Assembly: GCA_041674865.1 (NCBI GenBank)
Contig: JBAYUX010000001.1
Coordinates: 1-64,000 of the forward strand
Direction of reading: 5' to 3'
Length of the DNA: 64,000 nt
DNA from: CALREA01 sp041674865
GTDB taxonomy: Bacteria > Patescibacteriota > Gracilibacteria > UBA1369 > UBA12463
The notes under the pieces are model-generated. The model was not told where the DNA came from. It did not search any database and saw only the letters and a list, made by a program, of their open reading frames with translations. The position numbers and the translations under genes were made by a program. This document shows, piece by piece, positions 44,093 through 52,392 of this stretch (the stretch's first letter is position 1; each line of letters opens with the position of its first letter).

Positions 44093-44120
44093 TTGCTTTT
44101 TATAAAAAATATGTTAGAAT
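44093..44120 (+). promoter_or_regulatory. promoter for the methyltransferase gene
   Basis: TTGCTT (44093-44098), 16-nt spacer, TAGAAT (44115-44120) with extended TG at 44112-44113. The same -35/-10 pair is used for atpD. Confidence 0.65.
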
Positions 44121-44164
44121 AGAAGACTTTCAGACACGAAAGTGCGAAAACTGAGAAGTTTCCT

Positions 44165-45169
44165 ATGATAAATTCGATTGAACACATCGTTACGCAACTA
44201 TGCGATGAGATGCCTCCGGAGCATGAGCTTGGCCGTACGAAACATCTCGCAAGTCAACTTCATGAAGAAGTGCGTCGGGCAATTCCTGGAACATTGATGA
44301 CTATAGGAACACGAACAAAATTTGGATCGCTCGCGCTTGCACCACGAGACGCACTCGCCACGATTAAGGAATATCGCACCAGGCCGTTTATGCGTGGAAT
44401 GCTTAAGGCGGTAGAAGAAGCTCGTCGTCGGTTTCCTGGAGAAAAAATAAGAATTCTCTATGCAGGCACGGGTCCTGCAGCTCCCCTTGTTCTTCCGATT
44501 TTGATGCGATATACGCCAGATGAAGTTCAGGTCGATGCAATTGATATTCATAAAAGATCAATAGATGCATTGAAATGTTTTAATGACATAAATGGTACGC
44601 AGAATTATTATTCTTCATATAGAACGGGAGATGCGATTACGTATCGTCATGTAGGAGAACCGCCACATATTATTGTGAGTGAAACCATGGCAGCAGGACT
44701 ACTCGTTGAGCCGCAGGCTTACATTACAAGAAATTTAGCACCCCAACTCATCCCGGATGGAATTTTTGTTCCAGAAGGCATTGATCTTACCCTCTCTCAA
44801 TTTTTGCCACCACTTCATCACTCAGTCACAAGAATAGGAGACATGCACACTTTCAATGCATCGGACTTCATGAAGCCACCACTAAATCCACAAGATACAA
44901 TGTCAGTACACAGTAGAAGTAGACTTGCAAGTACGGCAAAAAGTTGTGTCGGCATACAGCTCGATACGAGAGTGAGGTGTTTTGGAGGAGAGGAGGTATT
45001 GCCAATGCAAAGCCTTATTACTCACCCTCACCGTTTTCAGATCGATGTGCCCAATGGTGCTACCATTGCGGGAATAGATGTAAGCTATGTTTTAGGATCT
45101 GAGCAAGTCCAACTTGCATTGCTGGATGAAGCAGGAGAAGTGCAAAGTAGTGAAAAAATGGAAGTTTAG
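44165..45169 (+). CDS. class I SAM-dependent methyltransferase with PRMT-like acidic loop
   Basis: A 334-aa protein. SAM motif I is IRILYAGTGPAAP (about residues 95-107), and the acidic end of the next strand is VQVDAIDIHKRSIDAL (about 121-136). The segment IIVSETMAAGLLVEPQ (about 169-184) places Glu173 and Glu182 like the double-E loop of protein arginine methyltransferases, followed by LAPQLIPDGIFVPEGI, also PRMT-like. A beta-rich C-terminal half matches the PRMT barrel in position. Substrate unknown; an arginine or related guanidino/amine group is a guess. It has its own promoter between lipA and pdhA, so a link to PDH is not shown. Confidence 0.75.
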   Translation: MINSIEHIVTQLCDEMPPEHELGRTKHLASQLHEEVRRAIPGTLMTIGTRTKFGSLALAPRDALATIKEYRTRPFMRGMLKAVEEARRRFPGEKIRILYAGTGPAAPLVLPILMRYTPDEVQVDAIDIHKRSIDALKCFNDINGTQNYYSSYRTGDAITYRHVGEPPHIIVSETMAAGLLVEPQAYITRNLAPQLIPDGIFVPEGIDLTLSQFLPPLHHSVTRIGDMHTFNASDFMKPPLNPQDTMSVHSRSRLASTAKSCVGIQLDTRVRCFGGEEVLPMQSLITHPHRFQIDVPNGATIAGIDVSYVLGSEQVQLALLDEAGEVQSSEKMEV

Positions 45170-45174
45170 ACACC

Positions 45175-45203
45175 TTGCATCTCCAAAGAGAAACCCGTAA
45201 CAT
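45175..45203 (+). promoter_or_regulatory. possible promoter for pdhA-pdhB-E2
   Basis: TTGCAT (45175-45180), 17-nt spacer, TAACAT (45198-45203), 53 nt before the pdhA ATG. Confidence 0.4.
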
Positions 45204-45256
45204 ACCTGCACAAAGGAGCTATTTAAAGCTGATTAAGCTGCTTCAAGTGCAATAGC

Positions 45257-46381
45257 ATGACTGACATTTTTCAACAATTCGATCCACTCAAAGGCACTCG
45301 TCTTCAAATTATGGGAGAAGATGGTGGGATTCTTAATGAAACGGCAGCACTTCGGCCAGCGGAACTGACTGACGAGGCAATTCAAAAGGCATATGAAAAG
45401 ATGCTCTTTATGAAGATGGCCGACCAGAAGGCGAATAATTTGCAGAGAACGGGACGAATGGGAACGTATGCGTCAATTCGTGGACAAGAGGCGATTCAAG
45501 TTGCAGCAGGGTTAACGATGAATCGAGATGACTGGCTTATTCCAGCTTTTCGAGAACTTGGCATTATGTGGATGCACGGCGTGCCAATGGAAAATATTTA
45601 TGTGTATTGGATGGGAAACGAATTGGGATCACTTCCGCCACCAGGCGTGAACTGTTTGCCGATTGCGATTGCGATTGCAAGTCAGGCTGTTCATGCAGTT
45701 GGAATTGGAATGGGAATGAAGAAAAAGAAAGAAACGAAAGTCGCGGTGACATTTTTTGGTGATGGTGCGACAAGCGAAGGAGATTTTCATGAGGCATTGA
45801 ATTGCGCAGGTGTGTTCAAGGCGAATACGGTATTTATTTGTCAAAATAATCACTGGGCAATTTCCGTTCCACGAAGCCATCAAACAGCTGCTCCAACATT
45901 GGCGCAAAAGGCGATTGCCTATGGAATTCCAGGAATCCAGGTAGATGGAAATGATTTATTGGCGATGCATGTTGCGATTTCTACGGCGCTCGCTCGCGCT
46001 CGCGCCGGCCTCGGCGCGACTCTCATCGAAGCATATACGTACCGCCTCGGCGACCACACAACTTCCGATGATGCGAAAAAATATCGTGATCCAGCAGAAG
46101 TCGAACCATGGAAAATCCGCGATCCAGTATTGCGCCTCCAAAAGTATCTCGCCGCGCACACCAACCCACAAACACAACAGCCCCTCTGGTCACAAGCCTA
46201 CGAAGACGAGCTCACTGCTCGTTACGAAAAAGAAATCGAGACGATCGTCGAAAAAGCGCAAGCCGTAGCCTACAATCCAACTGATATTTTTGATTATACC
46301 TACGCAGAACTCACTCCACGTCTCGCGCAGCAACGCGCCGACATGACGACTCGCATCGAAATTCAGCAACCTCAACAATAA
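45257..46381 (+). CDS. pdhA: pyruvate dehydrogenase E1 component, alpha subunit
   Basis: A 374-aa thiamine-diphosphate enzyme subunit that decarboxylates pyruvate with the beta subunit. The ThDP motif GDGATSEGDF (from residue 168) through CQNNHWAIS (about 195-203) is intact, as is the phosphorylation-loop region (YRLGDHTTSDDAKKYRD). The N-terminal 60 residues match the branched-chain/acetoin/pyruvate E1-alpha family, so a 2-oxoisovalerate substrate cannot be excluded. It heads a three-gene set (E1-alpha, E1-beta, E2). Codon style shifts sharply near 45980 from AT-rich to C-ending GC-rich codons and stays so to the stop. Confidence 0.94.
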   Translation: MTDIFQQFDPLKGTRLQIMGEDGGILNETAALRPAELTDEAIQKAYEKMLFMKMADQKANNLQRTGRMGTYASIRGQEAIQVAAGLTMNRDDWLIPAFRELGIMWMHGVPMENIYVYWMGNELGSLPPPGVNCLPIAIAIASQAVHAVGIGMGMKKKKETKVAVTFFGDGATSEGDFHEALNCAGVFKANTVFICQNNHWAISVPRSHQTAAPTLAQKAIAYGIPGIQVDGNDLLAMHVAISTALARARAGLGATLIEAYTYRLGDHTTSDDAKKYRDPAEVEPWKIRDPVLRLQKYLAAHTNPQTQQPLWSQAYEDELTARYEKEIETIVEKAQAVAYNPTDIFDYTYAELTPRLAQQRADMTTRIEIQQPQQ

Positions 46382-46413
46382 TTCACGTCCAGCACAAAAT
46401 CCCACAGAATCAC

Positions 46414-47406
46414 ATGGAAACCCAAAAACTCAACATCGTCGAAGCGATCAATCTCGCGCTCAAACAAGAAATGGAGCGAGATCCATCAGTCATTATTTTT
46501 GGTGAAGATGTTGGAAAAGATGGTGGTGTGTTTCGCGTAACAGACAAACTTCAAGATCAGTTCGGCGAAGAACGCGTCTTCGATTCTCCGCTTGGGGAGT
46601 CAGGAATCGCCGGTATGGCCATCGGCCTTTCTATCTACGGATTCAAGCCAGTTGTTGAAGTGCAATTCGATGGTTTTTACATGCAAATGTTTGATCAAAT
46701 GATTCAAAACGCCGCACGAATGCGCAATCGTTCACGCGGTCGATACACATGTCCGTTCGTCGTTCGCGTTCCATCAGGTGGTGGTATCAAGGCGCTCGAA
46801 CATCATTCAGAATCGATCGAAACATACGTCGCGCACACGCCAGGTCTCAAGGTAGTGTATCCTTCAACACCATACGACGCAAAAGGTCTTCTGCTAGCCG
46901 CAATTCGTGATCCAGATCCAGTCATTTTTATGGAGCCGAAGCGTCTCTACCGTGCGATCAAGCAAGAAGTTCCACTCGAAGATTATATTATTCCAATTGG
47001 TCAGGCGAACGTCCTCCAAGAAGGAACGGATCTTACTATTATCGCATGGGGCGCCATGGTTCGTGAGGCACAAAAGGCGATCGCCGATACGCAGGCCAAT
47101 CCAGCAACCGCACAACTTTCAATTGAACTCATCGACCTTCGAACCATTTCTCCAATGGACGAGGCAACAATTCTCGCATCAGTGAATAAAACCGGACGAC
47201 TTATTATCGTACAGGAAGCAAATAAAACATTCGGACCAGGAGCTGAAATTGCCGCTCTGGTAGCCGAAAAAGCGCTCTACTCTCTTAAGTGCCCGATTCA
47301 ACGAGTTGCCGCACCAGACGTAACGGTGCCGTATTTAAAAGCAGAGAATTGGTACTTGCCAGATGCATTCCAAATTCAGCAGGCGATCGCCGCTGCGATG
47401 ATATAA
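46414..47406 (+). CDS. pdhB: pyruvate dehydrogenase E1 component, beta subunit
   Basis: A 330-aa E1-beta subunit completing the alpha2beta2 heterotetramer. Recognisable features are the N-terminal VEAINLALKQEMERD, FGEDVGKDGGVFRVTDKL, the substrate-channel region FDSPLGESGIAGMAIGLS and RVPSGGG, and the C-terminal domain ending in ITVPYLKAEN-type residues (VTVPYLKAENWYLPD). It follows pdhA by 32 nt. Length and domain order are normal. Confidence 0.95.
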   Translation: METQKLNIVEAINLALKQEMERDPSVIIFGEDVGKDGGVFRVTDKLQDQFGEERVFDSPLGESGIAGMAIGLSIYGFKPVVEVQFDGFYMQMFDQMIQNAARMRNRSRGRYTCPFVVRVPSGGGIKALEHHSESIETYVAHTPGLKVVYPSTPYDAKGLLLAAIRDPDPVIFMEPKRLYRAIKQEVPLEDYIIPIGQANVLQEGTDLTIIAWGAMVREAQKAIADTQANPATAQLSIELIDLRTISPMDEATILASVNKTGRLIIVQEANKTFGPGAEIAALVAEKALYSLKCPIQRVAAPDVTVPYLKAENWYLPDAFQIQQAIAAAMI

Positions 47407-47452
47407 TTTTTTCTCAAAAATTTCTTTCTAAAAAATCTCACAAAAAACTCTC

Positions 47453-48808
47453 ATGCTCGAATTTACATTTCCAGACGTCGGCGAAGGTATTCACGAAGGT
47501 ACGATTGTGAAGTGGCGCGTGAAGGAGGGTGACGAGGTGAAATCCGATCAAGTTTTGGTCGAGGTTGAAACAGACAAAGCGATCGTCGAAATTCCATCTC
47601 CAAAGGCTGGAATTATTGGAAAAATCTTCCACAAAGAGCAGCAAGTTGTTCATGTTGGCGAGACGCTCGTCGTCTTAGTAGACAAGGGTGAAACATATGA
47701 TCCTGCTGCAGTTTCTACTGCCACGTCTACACAAGAAAAACCGACTGTACAAGGTGCTCTCACCCCTTCATTAGGTGGGGATAGCAAAGCCGCAGCATCC
47801 CTTGGGGACAAGGGCCCAGGAGTCGTCGGCTCGATCGATGCATCGAATACGGAAATCGCACCAGCAAAAACGACACCAAAATCTACCTCAGCACTACCAG
47901 CAACTTCCGCTCCAAAAATTCTTCCAGCGACACGAATGCTCGCACAAAAACTCGGAGTCGATGTTACGAAAGTTATCGGAACTGGTCCGAACGGACTCAT
48001 CACTGATCAAGATATTCAGGGCGCAAAAGGCGGAGGATCAATTCCATCAGTAACTCCAGCAGCAGTATCATCAGCCCCATCAACCCAAGTGTCCACCACT
48101 CCTTCCCAGCCAAAAGCATTCTCAGGTGAAGTAACTCGCACTCCATACAAAGGAATTCGAAAGGCAATTGGTGATCACATGGTCACGTCGCTCACAAAAG
48201 CAGCACAAGTGACGCACGTCGACACAATTGACGTGAGTAAGCTTGTTGCAAAACGAGAGTCAGAAAAAGCCGCAGCCGAGTCGCAAAATATCAAGCTCAC
48301 ATTCCTCGCATACATTACAAAAGCCGTCACCGAAACGCTCAAAGAATTTCCAATCGTGAATAGTGAGCTCGATGAATCAACACAAGAAATAATCACGAAA
48401 AATTTCTACAATATTGGAATTGCAGTTGATACCGAAGACGGACTTTTTGTTCCAACTATTAAGAATGCGGATACAAAAGATCTTTTCACGGTTGCTCAAG
48501 AAGTAACAGATCTTGCCGAAAAAGCTCGAACCAAAAAACTTACGCCAGCCGAGATGTCAGGTGGAACATTTACGATTACCAACTACGGTTCGATTGGTGG
48601 AGACTTCGCCACGCCAGTTATTAATTATCCAGAAGCGGCCATTCTCGGTCTCGGAAAGATGAAAGATGCGGTTGTGGTCGATCCAGTCACCAAACAGCCG
48701 GTTGTTACGAAGACGATGACACTCGCGCTTACATTTGATCATCGATTGATTGATGGCGCGACAGCGGCGAGGTTCGTGAACGCACTCGGTCAGAGGCTTC
48801 AGATGTAG
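47453..48808 (+). CDS. pdhC: dihydrolipoamide acyltransferase (E2) of the pyruvate dehydrogenase complex
   Basis: A 451-aa E2 core subunit. It has one N-terminal lipoyl domain (residues 1-77) with the modified Lys42 in VEVETDKAIVEIP, an Ala/Thr/Pro linker, a peripheral-subunit-binding domain (about 155-192, PATRMLAQKLGVDVTKVIGT), a second linker, and the catalytic domain (about 225-451) ending in the active-site DHRLIDG (His430). It transfers acetyl groups to CoA and forms the complex core. E3 (lpdA) is not in the window and must be elsewhere. lipA upstream and lplA-lplB at 51-52 kb provide lipoylation. Confidence 0.95.
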   Translation: MLEFTFPDVGEGIHEGTIVKWRVKEGDEVKSDQVLVEVETDKAIVEIPSPKAGIIGKIFHKEQQVVHVGETLVVLVDKGETYDPAAVSTATSTQEKPTVQGALTPSLGGDSKAAASLGDKGPGVVGSIDASNTEIAPAKTTPKSTSALPATSAPKILPATRMLAQKLGVDVTKVIGTGPNGLITDQDIQGAKGGGSIPSVTPAAVSSAPSTQVSTTPSQPKAFSGEVTRTPYKGIRKAIGDHMVTSLTKAAQVTHVDTIDVSKLVAKRESEKAAAESQNIKLTFLAYITKAVTETLKEFPIVNSELDESTQEIITKNFYNIGIAVDTEDGLFVPTIKNADTKDLFTVAQEVTDLAEKARTKKLTPAEMSGGTFTITNYGSIGGDFATPVINYPEAAILGLGKMKDAVVVDPVTKQPVVTKTMTLALTFDHRLIDGATAARFVNALGQRLQM

Positions 48809-48836
48809 CTTTGGTCAAAGCCGACTCAATAGAGAA

Positions 48837-48864
48837 TTGCCAAAATGCAAAAAAGTGATACAAT
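48837..48864 (+). promoter_or_regulatory. extended -10 promoter for the gene at 48898
   Basis: TTGCCA (48837-48842), 16-nt spacer, TACAAT (48859-48864) with extended TG. Confidence 0.65.
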
Positions 48865-48897
48865 ACTCATCTGTCATTATTCCCAGCAAATAATACG

Positions 48898-49872
48898 ATG
48901 AACGTTCCAGGCTCAAGAGAAGCTATGAAATATATCCTCCCAATAGTGGTTGGTATTTCAAGTGGCTGTGCATCAACAGATGTTGCCATTCAAGGGCCTC
49001 AAGTAGCTTCTGCCTCAGAACAGAAGATGAATATTGGAGTTCTTAAGGCTGGAGAAACGGCGTTAATAGAAAGTAATATATGCGAACAGGGTAATGAAGT
49101 ATGGAATAAACTCCAGGGGCTCTTGTCATGCGCGATAACAAACAATGAGGCAATTCACGCAGAGCTGCAAAATGGCGTAGACGGATTAGTGGATCAGATG
49201 GAGGGGATTGTTACATCGAAATCAGGAAATGAAATAGGATTATCTTTTATGTCAGGTGAGTTTGATGGAACAGCATTTGAAATGAACGATCTCGTCGAAG
49301 GCCATCACCGATGTGAGGTGTACTGGAATGAGCATCAAGTTATCATTAATATATATAAGAACGTTAATCCATACGATGAAAAGAAAGGCTACACAGGAAC
49401 AGAGCTATACATATTACGTCTTGGGGCCGACTCTCTTTCTATGCGTCACATGGTGAATGGAACGAGTTGCTATGATTGCAGTACGATGGATTTCGATTTC
49501 AATCCAGGGGAGACCTGTGGAAGTTATGAAATGGGCGAGACATACGGAGAAAGTGCTGAAAAAGGTAATGTTATGTTTGGAAAAATTTATGCAGGAAAAA
49601 ATAACGAAGACGGAGAAAATGGCTTAAAATGCGAGAAAACAAGCGAAAAAACCCCACAACCCTACGCAACAGAAGACATTACTGGAAAGTGTGACGACGG
49701 ATCAGAAGCCGCAGCATCTTGTCGAGAAGGCGAGAATGGATCTCGATACGAGGGGGTTGTTAGAAGCGGAAAGATGAGTGAGGCGATACATCTTGCTAAC
49801 GGAAAATTATTCACACGTATTCAGAAGATGATGGGTAAAAGGGGTATTAATATTCCAGATTTAACAAAGTAA
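48898..49872 (+). CDS. putative exported lipoprotein, 324 aa
   Basis: Unknown protein. A short hydrophobic segment (YILPIVVGISSGCAS) ends at Cys24, which looks like a weak lipobox, so it may be lipidated and held on the outer face of the membrane. A second in-frame ATG (48925) would give a shorter, more typical signal. The exported part is acidic, with about ten further Cys (HRCEVYW, SCYDCST, ETCGSYE, LKCEKTS, GKCDDG, ASCREG), suggesting a disulphide-stabilised fold. No family recognised. It has its own promoter, between the PDH genes and the MIP channel. Confidence 0.75.
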   Translation: MNVPGSREAMKYILPIVVGISSGCASTDVAIQGPQVASASEQKMNIGVLKAGETALIESNICEQGNEVWNKLQGLLSCAITNNEAIHAELQNGVDGLVDQMEGIVTSKSGNEIGLSFMSGEFDGTAFEMNDLVEGHHRCEVYWNEHQVIINIYKNVNPYDEKKGYTGTELYILRLGADSLSMRHMVNGTSCYDCSTMDFDFNPGETCGSYEMGETYGESAEKGNVMFGKIYAGKNNEDGENGLKCEKTSEKTPQPYATEDITGKCDDGSEAAASCREGENGSRYEGVVRSGKMSEAIHLANGKLFTRIQKMMGKRGINIPDLTK

Positions 49873-49876
49873 GTGC

Positions 49877-49904
49877 TTGAGCTAGTAGGTAATTAGGGTA
49901 AAAT
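49877..49904 (+). promoter_or_regulatory. promoter for the MIP channel gene
   Basis: TTGAGC (49877-49882), 16-nt spacer, TAAAAT (49899-49904). Confidence 0.6.
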
Positions 49905-49939
49905 GAAGGAAATAATTTCTATTATTAACCTCATTCCCT

Positions 49940-50608
49940 ATGCTTCCATGGAAAAAATACGTTGCTGAGTTACTCGGTACGTTTATGCTTATTTTTGCTG
50001 GCGCCGGTTCAATTATGGCCTATGAAGCCAATGGAATACCAGAGACGCTCGGTGTCGCTATTGCACATGGACTCGCTATTATGATTGGTGTGTACGCTTT
50101 TGGAGGGATTTCTGGAGCACACATGAATCCTGCAGTAACGATTGGACTTTGGGTTGGAAAGAAAATAAGAACAAACGATGTTCCTGGATATATTTTGGCT
50201 CAGCTCGTTGGTGCATCACTCGCTGCACTGATTTTGAAACTTATGTTTATCGATACACTCGCAGCAACACTCGGAATTCCAGCTCTTGGACCAGGAGTCT
50301 CTCCGTTATCAGGAGTAATTGCAGAGGCCGTTATGACATTCTTACTCGTTTGGACAGTGTACGCCGTCGCAGTTGATGGAGAAAATAAGACAGGCAATAT
50401 GGCCGGTCTCGTCATCGGTGGAGTTATCGCTCTCGATATCATGGTCGGCGGTGCACTTACAGGTGGCGCTATGAACCCAGCTCGATGGTTCGGCCCTGCG
50501 CTTATTAGCAATACTTGGTCACATTGGTATGTCTACTTGGCTGGCCCGCTCGTCGGTTCCCTCCTCGCGGCCACCACCTCACTTTTCTTCATGCGAAAGA
50601 AGGCATAA
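49940..50608 (+). CDS. MIP-family channel (aquaporin/glycerol facilitator)
   Basis: A 222-aa integral membrane channel with six transmembrane segments. Both pore signatures are present: NPA at residues 63-65 (SGAHMNPAVT) and 179-181 (GGAMNPARWFGPAL), the second followed by the selectivity-filter Arg. The stretch IALDIMVGGALTGGAMNPAR resembles TIP-like and many bacterial aquaporins more than GlpF. A His at the usual AqpZ position is not seen, so water, glycerol or another small solute is possible. It is single-gene with its own promoter and converges on the lplA operon. Confidence 0.92.
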   Translation: MLPWKKYVAELLGTFMLIFAGAGSIMAYEANGIPETLGVAIAHGLAIMIGVYAFGGISGAHMNPAVTIGLWVGKKIRTNDVPGYILAQLVGASLAALILKLMFIDTLAATLGIPALGPGVSPLSGVIAEAVMTFLLVWTVYAVAVDGENKTGNMAGLVIGGVIALDIMVGGALTGGAMNPARWFGPALISNTWSHWYVYLAGPLVGSLLAATTSLFFMRKKA

Positions 50609-50616
50609 GGCCTTCT
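50598..50616 (+). terminator. possible weak terminator of the MIP gene
   Basis: A 7-bp stem, agaaggc (50598-50604) with gccttct (50610-50616), spans the stop codon. There is no real T-run. A second small stem (gactc/gagtc, 50625-50640) follows in the convergent gap. Confidence 0.35.
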
Positions 50617-50638
50617 TAGTAGATGACTCTAGTCAGAG

Positions 50639-51106
50639 TCACATCATAAGTGCCAATCGTCTTTCGACCTGATTCACAACAGCCTTTTCGGCTGGAGATA
50701 TAGATGTGTCGTTCTGAATGCCAGGCGCTTCCTGAAGAAGTGAAGACTGCGAATCAAGGATCGCAATACGAGGCGCTCCAGGATAAAACTGATCTTGAGT
50801 AAGATCGACGAAAAACTGGTGATCACGAGTGCCATTCCAAAAATGACTATTTCGCCTACCATCAGGAAAAACATACTCTCCAGCCACGACATAGAGATTA
50901 GTAGCTCGGTTCGCCACAGCGCTCGCATACCAGCACATATTCGTTGGAAACCCTGGAAGTTCTAGCTCTAATGCCTCACGAACTTTCAGAAGCATTTCGT
51001 AGAGTTCAGGATGAAGTACGTCTCTAGGAAGATATTCAGGCTGTTGCTGAATATCTCTAAAGTCTAATGCGCGATCCGATGAGTGAGAAAATGGTTGTAA
51101 AATCAT
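50639..51106 (-). CDS. uncharacterised protein with Cys-His-Asp papain-like arrangement
   Basis: A 155-aa protein. The order Cys58 (NMCWYASAVAN), His88 (NSHFWNG) and Asp101 (FFVDLTQDQF) matches the Cys-His-Asp pattern of transglutaminase/papain-like folds; the DLTxDQF ending is common in small bacterial proteins of that kind. Substrate unknown. It is the third gene of the lplB-lplA operon, starting 9 nt after the lplA stop, so a role linked to lipoate or amide hydrolysis is conceivable but only from position. It ends in TGA. Confidence 0.65.
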   Translation of the reverse strand: MILQPFSHSSDRALDFRDIQQQPEYLPRDVLHPELYEMLLKVREALELELPGFPTNMCWYASAVANRATNLYVVAGEYVFPDGRRNSHFWNGTRDHQFFVDLTQDQFYPGAPRIAILDSQSSLLQEAPGIQNDTSISPAEKAVVNQVERRLALMM

Positions 51107-51115
51107 ATCATCACG

Positions 51116-51946
51116 TTATCGCATCTCATTCCACTCTTTGGTTCTGTATCTCTCGCTCGCGAGTGCCTCTGCGCGCGCAGATTCCTCTGCACTCCACGTT
51201 CCAATCTCAAAGGTCTTCCCATCAGTAAAGCCCTCGAATAAGGCCTTGTATAGAGCTTCTCGTGTCACCTCAGGTTTTACGTGACTGACTGATGTGACAC
51301 GTTCTTCAACGGTTGCAATGAGTTTGTCGGCAATTTTTTCTTTGCCAACTTTCAAAAGTGAAAACATTTTTTTTACATCGACCGTGAATAGAATGGTTCC
51401 ATGCTGCAAAATCACGCCGCCACGTCGAGTCTGTGCATTGCCAGAAATCTTCTTTCCAACAAAAACACGATCAGCCGAAGGGGCATTCACATCAGCGCTT
51501 ACAACAATGTCATTTATTGGCTTGAATTCGCTCTCTATGCCAAGTCGTGCCAAGCTCTTAACAATCCATCCGCAAATTTCATAATACGACTCGGTAATAC
51601 CAAGCGTCTGCTCAACACCAGCATTTACATGTGTAAACATCTTTTCTGGAACAATCACCGAGTAGGTAATTTCACCTTCATAATCGTGATACACCGCGCC
51701 ACCACCAGTTCGTCGACGAATAATATCAACGCCTGCCGTAGCACACTCATCAACCGCAATTTCATCGTGGAGACTCTGAAAATATCCAATAGAAACCGCA
51801 CTTGGTTTCCATCGGTAGAATCTAATTGTTGGCTTGCTTAAGCCACTCGCGACGCTTTCACAACAAGCTTCATCGAGCGCCATATTCGTGAACGCATCAT
51901 GTGTTTCGAGTTCAATAATTCTCCAGTTGATATCAGAAAGTGCCAT
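51116..51946 (-). CDS. lplA: lipoate-protein ligase A, catalytic domain
   Basis: A 276-aa BPL/LplA/LipB-fold enzyme that activates lipoate (or octanoate) with ATP and attaches it to the lipoyl-domain lysine. The ligand-binding motif RRRTGGGAVYHD, the catalytic Lys in GKKISGNAQTRR and the following GVILQHGTILF are all present. It lacks the C-terminal accessory domain of the E. coli enzyme, which is encoded separately just upstream (51996-52307). The likely substrate protein is the E2 at 47453. Octanoyltransferase activity feeding LipA is a possible alternative. Confidence 0.92.
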   Translation of the reverse strand: MALSDINWRIIELETHDAFTNMALDEACCESVASGLSKPTIRFYRWKPSAVSIGYFQSLHDEIAVDECATAGVDIIRRRTGGGAVYHDYEGEITYSVIVPEKMFTHVNAGVEQTLGITESYYEICGWIVKSLARLGIESEFKPINDIVVSADVNAPSADRVFVGKKISGNAQTRRGGVILQHGTILFTVDVKKMFSLLKVGKEKIADKLIATVEERVTSVSHVKPEVTREALYKALFEGFTDGKTFEIGTWSAEESARAEALASERYRTKEWNEMR

Positions 51947-51995
51947 ACAAGTATCAAAAATAATTCACAAAAATAATATTTTTACATCAAGACAG

Positions 51996-52307
51996 TTAAT
52001 ATTCCGACTCCGGATGCAAAGCATCATGAAGTGTCTGTGCAATATCGCTCGCACTGAATCCGATGAGCTCATATTCATTACTATGAATCACATCATTCAA
52101 TTTTGAAACATACTCGCGAACTTCTGTACCTGCAGATCGGCCAACCAAACACTTCTCAAGTTCAGTCACGCCATCTTCTGGATGCATAAAGAAATCACCC
52201 GTGAGAGAAACGGAGGTAATAACCATCTTTGGCTCAGACCCTTCAGTCTCAACCTTTACTCGGAGGAGCTTTCCTCCAGAAACCTTTGTACTAGCGGTGT
52301 ATTCCAT
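51996..52307 (-). CDS. lplB: lipoate-protein ligase accessory subunit (separate C-terminal domain, LplB-type)
   Basis: A 103-aa protein whose central LTGDFFMHPEDGVTELEKCL is the hallmark of the LplA C-terminal accessory domain. In Thermoplasma acidophilum this domain is a separate subunit needed with the catalytic domain for adenylate formation; I infer the same here. It is the first gene of the operon, 49 nt before lplA. Predicted transcription start falls on the ATG, so the mRNA may be leaderless. Confidence 0.82.
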   Translation of the reverse strand: MEYTASTKVSGGKLLRVKVETEGSEPKMVITSVSLTGDFFMHPEDGVTELEKCLVGRSAGTEVREYVSKLNDVIHSNEYELIGFSASDIAQTLHDALHPESEY

Positions 52308-52313
52308 ATCGGC

Positions 52314-52342
52314 AGTGTACGAGATTTACATGGAGAGGTAAA
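52314..52342 (-). promoter_or_regulatory. promoter of the lplB-lplA operon (predicted leaderless)
   Basis: Minus strand: TTTACC (52342-52337), 17-nt spacer, TACACT (52319-52314). The expected start, about 7 nt on, is the A of the lplB ATG. Confidence 0.5.
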
Positions 52343-52392
52343 CATCATTGTGCTAAACTAGGCTCGGTAGCTTTATTTTTTACCTCATTCTT

